A program made the position numbers and the translations under genes. 64,000 nt of DNA from contig JAVJSF010000006.1 in assembly GCA_040219555.1 (NCBI GenBank), forward strand, positions 186,001 to 250,000, read 5' to 3'. Source of the DNA: JAVJSF01 sp040219555. Its GTDB lineage: Bacteria > Actinomycetota > Thermoleophilia > Miltoncostaeales > Miltoncostaeaceae. This document shows, in pieces, positions 59,249 to 64,000 of the stretch (the first letter of the stretch is position 1; each line of letters begins with the position of its first letter). The notes under the pieces are model-generated. The model was not told the DNA's origin and searched no databases. It saw only the letters and a program-made list of their open reading frames with translations.

Positions 59249-60051
59249 CCGATCCGGGCACCGAGAACGTCGGCGAGGGCTTCTCGCAGACCGCCGTCGA
59301 CTACGACGAGGCCGTCCGCCACAACATCGCGGGCGCCCAGCGCCTGGTCGCCGCGATCCCCGCGGGCGAGTACCGCGACGTGCTGGACGTGGGCTGCGGC
59401 ACGGGCTTCTCGGCCGAGGCCATGGCCGACCGCTTCGGCCCCGTGAGGCTGACCGGGGTCGACCCGGCCGAGGGGATGCTGGATCAGTTCCGGGCCAAGC
59501 TGGACGGCCGTCCGGACATCGAGGCCACCCTGCACGCCGCCGACGTGATGTCGATGCCGGTGCCCGACGAGGCCTTCGACGCCGTGATCTGCGCGATGGC
59601 GTTCCACTGGTTCCCGTTCAAGAGCGCGGCCATGCGCGAGATGGCGCGCACGCTACGCCCGGGCGGGGTGCTGGCCATCCTCTGCTCGGGTACCGGTGGC
59701 GAGGTGGAGTTCCAGCGGCTGCTGTCGCGCCTCGAGCCCGGGGTGCCCACGTGGGTGGGCGCCTTCGAGAGCCTGCAGCGCGACATCCCGGACATGGAGG
59801 GCTACCTGGACGGCGCGGGGCTCGATCCGGTCGACGTCTGGATGGAGCGGCGCATCCGCCGCACGGACCCCTTCGCCTACATGGAACGCATGCGTGTGGT
59901 GGCCGGCCACATCACCGCCGGCGGCACCGACGAGGACCGCGAGAGCCTCGAGCGCCGCGTGGACGACGCCCTGCAGGGTGCCGTGGATGGGCAGGGACGC
60001 TTCCGGTACACGTTCAACAAGCTCTTCACGATCGCGCGCAAGCCGGCGTAA
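59245..60051 (+). CDS. Class I SAM-dependent methyltransferase
   Basis: The product is 268 aa. DVLDVGCGTGFSAEAMADRF is the SAM-binding motif I; LTGVDPAEGMLDQ motif II; FDAVICAMAFHWF the Methyltransf_11-type strand 4. ATGA overlap with panB places it in the pan operon, but no link to pantothenate is known. Substrate unknown. The 3' flank to 60227 holds no clear gene. Confidence 0.85.
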   Translation: MTDPGTENVGEGFSQTAVDYDEAVRHNIAGAQRLVAAIPAGEYRDVLDVGCGTGFSAEAMADRFGPVRLTGVDPAEGMLDQFRAKLDGRPDIEATLHAADVMSMPVPDEAFDAVICAMAFHWFPFKSAAMREMARTLRPGGVLAILCSGTGGEVEFQRLLSRLEPGVPTWVGAFESLQRDIPDMEGYLDGAGLDPVDVWMERRIRRTDPFAYMERMRVVAGHITAGGTDEDRESLERRVDDALQGAVDGQGRFRYTFNKLFTIARKPA

Positions 60052-60227
60052 CCCGTCGCCCGCACCGCCGCGGCGACTGGACGCGAGCCATCGGGTCACC
60101 GTAGGGCCGGCGCGGCGACCACAGACATGCGGTGCAGACGGCGCGGGCCTGAACCAGCTCACCAACATCCGGGCCCTGGACATGCTCAACTGCATCAACC
60201 GCAACCTGGAGTGACCCGGAGCCGCCC

Positions 60228-60656
60228 ATGCCGCCCATGACCCCCGCCGAGTGCCTGGCCTTCATGGCCGAGGGCGCCCCCACCGGCATCCTCGCCACCG
60301 TGCGCGCCGACGGCTCGCCCCACGCGGCGCCGGTGTGGTTCCTCGTGGAGGCCGGCGGGACCATCATCCTCAACACCGGCTCGGGCACCGCCAAGGGGCG
60401 CAACCTGCGCCGCGACGGGCGCGCGGCCCTGGTGGTGGACGACCCCGCTCCCCCGTTCAGCTTCGCCCGGGTGGACGGCGAGGTGGAGCTGTCCGAGCAC
60501 GCCGACGAGTTGCTCGACGCGGCAACGCGCATCGCGGCGCGCTACATGGGCCCCGAGCGCGCCGACGAGTACGGCCGGCGCAACGGGGTTCCGGGCGAGT
60601 TGCTGGTGCGCATCCACCCCACGCGAATCACCGGCACACGAGGCGTGGCCGACTGA
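60228..60656 (+). CDS. PPOX-class F420-dependent oxidoreductase
   Basis: The product is 142 aa with the split-beta-barrel PNPOx fold: GILATVRADGSPHAAPVWFLVE, ILNTGSGTAKGRNLRRDGR and AALVVDD. These match the F420-binding PPOX group of actinobacteria (Rv1155-like). Substrate unknown. ATG 60228 (or 60237). Confidence 0.83.
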   Translation: MPPMTPAECLAFMAEGAPTGILATVRADGSPHAAPVWFLVEAGGTIILNTGSGTAKGRNLRRDGRAALVVDDPAPPFSFARVDGEVELSEHADELLDAATRIAARYMGPERADEYGRRNGVPGELLVRIHPTRITGTRGVAD

Positions 60657-60663
60657 TCGGCCG

Positions 60664-60701
60664 CGGGGTCCGGCGACCGGCGCCCCGGCCGCCGGACCCC
60701 G
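60664..60701. terminator. Hairpin terminator at a convergent junction
   Basis: CGGGGTCCGGCG (60664-60675) pairs perfectly with CGCCGGACCCCG (60690-60701), 12 bp, with CCGG/CCGG pairing possible inside the 14-nt loop. No U-tract. Confidence 0.75.
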
Positions 60702-60707
60702 GCCCCC

Positions 60708-61121
60708 TCAGTCCTCTGCGGGGTTGGTGTCGAGCATCCAGGACACGCCGAACGCGTCGACCAGCATCCCGAAGGCCGGCGACCAGAAGGTGGCCTCCAC
60801 GGGCATCTGCACCTGGCCGCCCTCGGCCAGCGCGGCGAAGGCCCGGCGCGTCTCCTCGGGATCGTCGGCGGTCCGAGCCACCCCGAAGCCGCTGTGGCCG
60901 GTGAAGCCGCCAGTGGGATCGTCGGACGCCATCAGCACGCCGCCATCGGGCATCTTCAGCGCGGCGTGCATCACGCCTGCCGCAGCATCGCCCTCGGGCC
61001 GGGCCTCGGGTGGGGCGTCGGAGAAGCCCATCACCTCGAGCTCGCCGCCGAAGACCTCCCGGTAGCGAGTCATCGCCTCGCGGCAGTTCCCGCCGAAGAA
61101 CAGGTACGCGTGGAACGACAT
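60708..61121 (-). CDS. VOC/PhnB-like family protein
   Basis: The product is 137 aa. HAYLFFGGNCREAMTRYREVFGG is the typical glyoxalase/PhnB-like start; SPAFGMLVDAFGVSWMLDTN the end. Usual metal ligands are only partly present, so enzymatic activity is uncertain. GGAGGA lies before the ATG. Function unknown. Confidence 0.82.
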   Translation of the reverse strand: MSFHAYLFFGGNCREAMTRYREVFGGELEVMGFSDAPPEARPEGDAAAGVMHAALKMPDGGVLMASDDPTGGFTGHSGFGVARTADDPEETRRAFAALAEGGQVQMPVEATFWSPAFGMLVDAFGVSWMLDTNPAED

Positions 61122-61137
61122 CGGATCTCCTCCGGAT

Positions 61138-61171
61138 GGTGGGGTCTGCGCTCATCAGAACAGACCCCACC
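61138..61171 (-). terminator. Hairpin after fumC
   Basis: GGTGGGGTCTG (61138-61148) pairs perfectly with CAGACCCCACC (61161-61171), 11 bp around a 12-nt loop, 45 bp past the fumC stop and just upstream of the VOC gene start. Could also act as an operator for the latter. Confidence 0.55.
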
Positions 61172-61215
61172 GCCGGAGGGAACTCATCGGCCCGTCACAT
61201 CGACGGGCGCACCGC

Positions 61216-62529
61216 TCAGCCCTTGGAGCCGGCGGCGATCCTGCGCAGGTCGAGCGCCTTGTCGAGGATCTCCTCGTCGACGCCCATCTCGCGGGCCACC
61301 TCGCGCAGCGCGCGGCCGGAGGCCGTGGCCTCCTTCACGATGGCGGCGCCCTTGTCGTACCCGATGTACGGGTTCAGCGCGGTGGCCACCTGGAGGTTGC
61401 CCTCGGCGAGCTCGGTGAGGCGGGCGGTGTTCGGCTCGATGCCGGCGATGCAGCGGTCGGCGAACAGGCGCGAGGTGGTCGACAACAGGTGGATCGAGCC
61501 GAGCAGGTTGCGCGCCATCAGCGGGATGCGCACGTTGAGCTCGAACTGGCCCTGCATGCCGCCGATCGTGACGGCGGTGTCGTTGCCGATCACCTGGGCG
61601 GCCACCTGCAGCACCACCTCGGGGATGACCGGGTTCACCTTGCCCGGCATGATCGACGAGCCCTTCTGGAGCTCGGGCAGGAACAGCTCGCCCAGGCCGG
61701 CGCGCGGGCCGCTGCCCAGCAGCGCGAGGTCGTTGGCGATCTTGGTGAGCGACACGGCGACCACCTTGAGCGCGCCGGAGGCCTCCACCAGGCCGTCGCG
61801 GGCGCCCTGAGCCTCGAAGCCGTCGGCCGGGCCGGAGATGGGCAGGCCGGTGTCGGCCACCAGCAGCGCGCGGACGCGCTGGGCGAACTCCGCGTGCGTG
61901 TTCAGCCCGGTGCCGGCGGCGGTGCCGCCCAGCGGAAGCTGGCCGAGGCGCGCCGTGGCGTCGGCCACGCGGGCGCGGCCCTGGCGGATCTGGGTGGAGT
62001 ACCCCGAGAACTGCTGGCCGAGGGTCACCGGCACGGCGTCCATCAGGTGCGTGCGGCCGGTCTTGACGATGTCCTTGTACTCCTCGGCCTTCGCCGCGAG
62101 CGTGTCGGCCAGGTGGTCGAGGGCCGGGAGGAGGGTGTCGACGGTCTCCTGCAGGGCGGCGGCGTGTACCGCCGAGGGGAACACGTCGTTGGAGCTCTGG
62201 CCCATGTTGACGTGGTCGTTCGGGTGCACCGGGTCGCCGGCGAGGTTCGCGATGACCTCGTTGGCGTTCATGTTCGACGAGGTGCCGGACCCGGTCTGGA
62301 AGACGTCGACCGGGAACTGGTCGTCGTGCGCGCCGGCGGCCACCTCGTCGGCCGCGCCCGCGATCTTCTCGGCCAGCGCCGGGTCGAGCAGACCGAGCTC
62401 GGCGTTCACGCGGGCCGCAGCCCCCTTGATGCGACCCAGCCAGCGGACCACCGGCACCGGGACGCGCTCCCCGGACACCGGGAAGTTCTCGACCGCCTTG
62501 CGGGTCTCCCCGCCCCAAAGCTCCGCCAT
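61216..62529 (-). CDS. fumC: Class II fumarate hydratase
   Basis: The product is 437 aa, homotetrameric, Fe-free. FQTGSGTSSNMNANEVIANLA, VNMGQSSNDVFPSA, TGRTHLMDAVPVTLGQQFSGY and the superfamily signature GSSIMPGKVNPVIPE are present. Converts fumarate and malate in the TCA cycle. GGGAG lies 5 nt before ATG. At 437 aa it is slightly shorter than the 460-aa E. coli enzyme. Confidence 0.95.
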   Translation of the reverse strand: MAELWGGETRKAVENFPVSGERVPVPVVRWLGRIKGAAARVNAELGLLDPALAEKIAGAADEVAAGAHDDQFPVDVFQTGSGTSSNMNANEVIANLAGDPVHPNDHVNMGQSSNDVFPSAVHAAALQETVDTLLPALDHLADTLAAKAEEYKDIVKTGRTHLMDAVPVTLGQQFSGYSTQIRQGRARVADATARLGQLPLGGTAAGTGLNTHAEFAQRVRALLVADTGLPISGPADGFEAQGARDGLVEASGALKVVAVSLTKIANDLALLGSGPRAGLGELFLPELQKGSSIMPGKVNPVIPEVVLQVAAQVIGNDTAVTIGGMQGQFELNVRIPLMARNLLGSIHLLSTTSRLFADRCIAGIEPNTARLTELAEGNLQVATALNPYIGYDKGAAIVKEATASGRALREVAREMGVDEEILDKALDLRRIAAGSKG

Positions 62530-62607
62530 GCGGGCTCCCTTTCATCGACGCTACGGACTACAGCCGACCGGAGAGCCTACAGCCGCGATGACGCGGCGGT
62601 CGGGGCC

Positions 62608-63933
62608 TCAGAGCGTGCCGATCTCCTCCAGGATCGCCGTCGCCGCGCGGACCCCCACCCCGAGGTACTCCACCCGGATGTGCTCGTCGGGCGAGTGGAT
62701 GCGGTCGGTGGGCAGCCCGAACCCGGTCAGCACGGTGGGGATGCCGGCGTCGGACAGGGCGGCCAGCACCGGGATGGTCCCGCCCATCCGCGCCGGCGTG
62801 CACGGCCAGCCGGTCGCCCGCTCGATGCCGCGCATCGCGGCCCGCAGGACGGGGTGCTCCGCGTCGAACTGCGCGGGCAGGCCCATGCCGCAGTCCTCGA
62901 TCGTCACCTCCGCGCCGGCCGGTGCCGCGCGGCGCAGCAGGGCGTCGAACGACGCCGCCACCGCCGGCCCGTCCTGTCCCGGGGCCAGTCGCAGGCTGAG
63001 CGTCGCCTCGGCGCGGCCGGGGATGATGGTCGAGAAGGCCGAGGGGTCGCCGCAGCGGATGCCGTGGACGTCAACCGACGGGCCCCCCGCCGTGCGCAGG
63101 TGGAATCCCTCCGCCGCCGCCGGGTCGGCAGGCGCCAGGCCGGCCTCGGCCAGGAGGTCGGACCCGCGGGGCAGCGAGGCCCACGCGGCCACCTCGGCCT
63201 CGCCGGCGGGCGCCACCCCGGCGTAGAGCGCATCGGGAAGGCGCCCCTCCACCGGGACGACGGCCGCGAGGATGCGCATCAGCGTGTGCGCGGCCGAGAG
63301 CGCCGCGCCACCGTACATGCCGCTGTGCCCGTCGCCGTCGGAGGTGCGCACCGTCAGCCGGCGCGCAACCACCCCGCGCGCGCCGGTGCACACCGCCGGC
63401 CGGCCCGGGGCGATCATCGGCGCGTCGAAGATCAGGCAGGCCGCGGCGCCGGCCGCCTCGGGGCCGCCCAGGTGCGCCACCGCGGTGTGGCCGCTGCTCT
63501 CCTCCTCCCCGTCGATGACGAACCCCACCCGCACGGGAAGGCGGCCCTCGGCGTGCAGTCGCTGGACGGCCACCAGCAGCATGAACAGGTTGCCCTTGTC
63601 GTCGCTGGCGCCCCGGGCGTGGAGGTTCCCGTCGCGCACCGTCGGCTCGAACGGGGGGCTGGGCCACAGGGCGGCGTCGCCGGGGGGCTGCACGTCGTAG
63701 TGGCCGTAGATCAGGACGCGGGGTGCGTGGGGCCGGCCGTCGGAGGCGGGCACCTCGCCCAGCACCAGCGGCGGACCGCCCGTGGGCCGGATCTCGGGCG
63801 TCGCACCGGCGCGCGCCAGCTCGTCGGCCACCAGGGAGGCAGCGGCCTCGATGTCGCCGGCGTGGGCGGGGTCGGCGCTGATGCTGGGGATGCGCAGCAG
63901 GGCCAGCAGCCGGTCCATCTCATCGCTCGTCAT
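62608..63933 (-). CDS. M20 family metallopeptidase (dipeptidase)
   Basis: The product is 441 aa. Metal-site motifs: VLIYGHYDVQPPG, ARGASDDKGNLFM, VIDGEEESSGH; a dimerisation domain lies about 200-320; C-terminal SPDEHIRVEYL holds the last His. Cytosolic dipeptidase (PepV/CNDP-like) is likely. A TAGGCT box ends 6 nt before the ATG. Confidence 0.9.
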   Translation of the reverse strand: MTSDEMDRLLALLRIPSISADPAHAGDIEAAASLVADELARAGATPEIRPTGGPPLVLGEVPASDGRPHAPRVLIYGHYDVQPPGDAALWPSPPFEPTVRDGNLHARGASDDKGNLFMLLVAVQRLHAEGRLPVRVGFVIDGEEESSGHTAVAHLGGPEAAGAAACLIFDAPMIAPGRPAVCTGARGVVARRLTVRTSDGDGHSGMYGGAALSAAHTLMRILAAVVPVEGRLPDALYAGVAPAGEAEVAAWASLPRGSDLLAEAGLAPADPAAAEGFHLRTAGGPSVDVHGIRCGDPSAFSTIIPGRAEATLSLRLAPGQDGPAVAASFDALLRRAAPAGAEVTIEDCGMGLPAQFDAEHPVLRAAMRGIERATGWPCTPARMGGTIPVLAALSDAGIPTVLTGFGLPTDRIHSPDEHIRVEYLGVGVRAATAILEEIGTL

Positions 63934-63939
63934 CGTCCA

Positions 63940-63945
63940 AGCCTA
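63940..63945 (-). promoter_or_regulatory. -10 element of the M20 peptidase gene
   Basis: TAGGCT on the minus strand ends 6 nt before ATG 63933; no Shine-Dalgarno. Confidence 0.5.
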
Positions 63946-63979
63946 GGCGCGGGGCACGCCGGTCGCCCGCCGGGGTCCC

Positions 63980-63985
63980 TACCCT
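63980..63985 (+). promoter_or_regulatory. -10 element of the gene at the window end
   Basis: TACCCT ends 6 nt before ATG 63992, so the divergent pair is served by two leaderless promoters. Confidence 0.4.
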
Positions 63986-63991
63986 GCGCCC

Positions 63992-64000
63992 ATGGCCGAG
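63992..64000 (+). CDS. Start of an unidentified gene, cut by the window end
   Basis: Only three codons (Met-Ala-Glu) are visible. The call rests on the TACCCT box 6 nt upstream, the geometry used by other genes here. Confidence 0.3.

Overview
The window is about 64 kb of very GC-rich, densely packed bacterial chromosome with no rRNA or tRNA genes, no CRISPR array and no intact mobile element that I can see. The gene content points to Actinomycetota. There is a secreted resuscitation-promoting-factor-type (Rpf) domain, a bacterial-type myo-inositol-1-phosphate synthase, several F420-linked enzymes (F420:NADPH reductase, two luciferase-like oxidoreductases, a PPOX-class protein), a Rex repressor, an NrtR-type regulator, and many apparently leaderless promoters (TAnnnT 6-8 nt before the start codon). 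A deep-branching class such as Thermoleophilia fits, but that is inference, not shown.

Layout. 1-2.9 kb: truncated metallo-beta-lactamase-fold hydrolase, an NrtR-like regulator with a palindromic operator, small proteins, YqgE. 2.9-9 kb (minus): principal-type sigma factor, then a five-gene overlapping unit of two ABC-2 transporters and a PcsB-like/Rpf cell-wall hydrolase. 9-13 kb: ino1 and a catalytically degenerate serine recombinase sharing one palindromic promoter region, and an MMPL transporter. 13-28.6 kb: mixed metabolic genes, DUF2079 membrane protein, an envelope-sugar unit (PHP-glycosyltransferase fusion, second glycosyltransferase, deacetylase-like protein), photolyase, F420-type oxidoreductases, a SigB/F-like sigma factor and a solitary CheW. 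28.6-37.5 kb: TPP riboswitch followed by a thiamin operon (thiL, precursor transporter ATPase-permease-lipoprotein, thiO, thiS, thiG, thiE-thiD fusion, tenA), then a small metallopeptidase and a nitroreductase. 37.5-42 kb: F420:NADPH reductase, folD, pcrA/uvrD and a 458-bp gene-free stretch full of tandem and inverted repeats. 42-47.4 kb: cysE, cysK, an adenosine-kinase-like sugar kinase, a secreted protein paralogous to the one at 19.3 kb, and a cysteine-poor Rrf2 regulator. 47.4-57 kb: unknowns, a GCS2-type ligase, rex, a subtilisin-like protease and the t6A cluster tsaE-tsaB-rimI-tsaD behind a family-4 uracil-DNA glycosylase. 57-60 kb: panC-panD-panB and a methyltransferase. 60-64 kb: PPOX protein, VOC protein, fumC, an M20 peptidase and the first codons of a further gene.

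Recurring themes. Operons are built from 4-bp stop/start overlaps (ATGA or GTGA). In two of them, tsaE and an ABC permease, the only start that recovers the conserved N-terminus is CTG in a CTGA overlap. Convergent gene pairs are often separated by perfect hairpins without U-tracts. The most interesting single locus is the 27-bp palindrome between ino1 and the recombinase-derived protein, whose active-site Ser is Ala: it looks like a domesticated recombinase acting as a regulator. No operon-scale novel defence or biosynthetic system was recognised.
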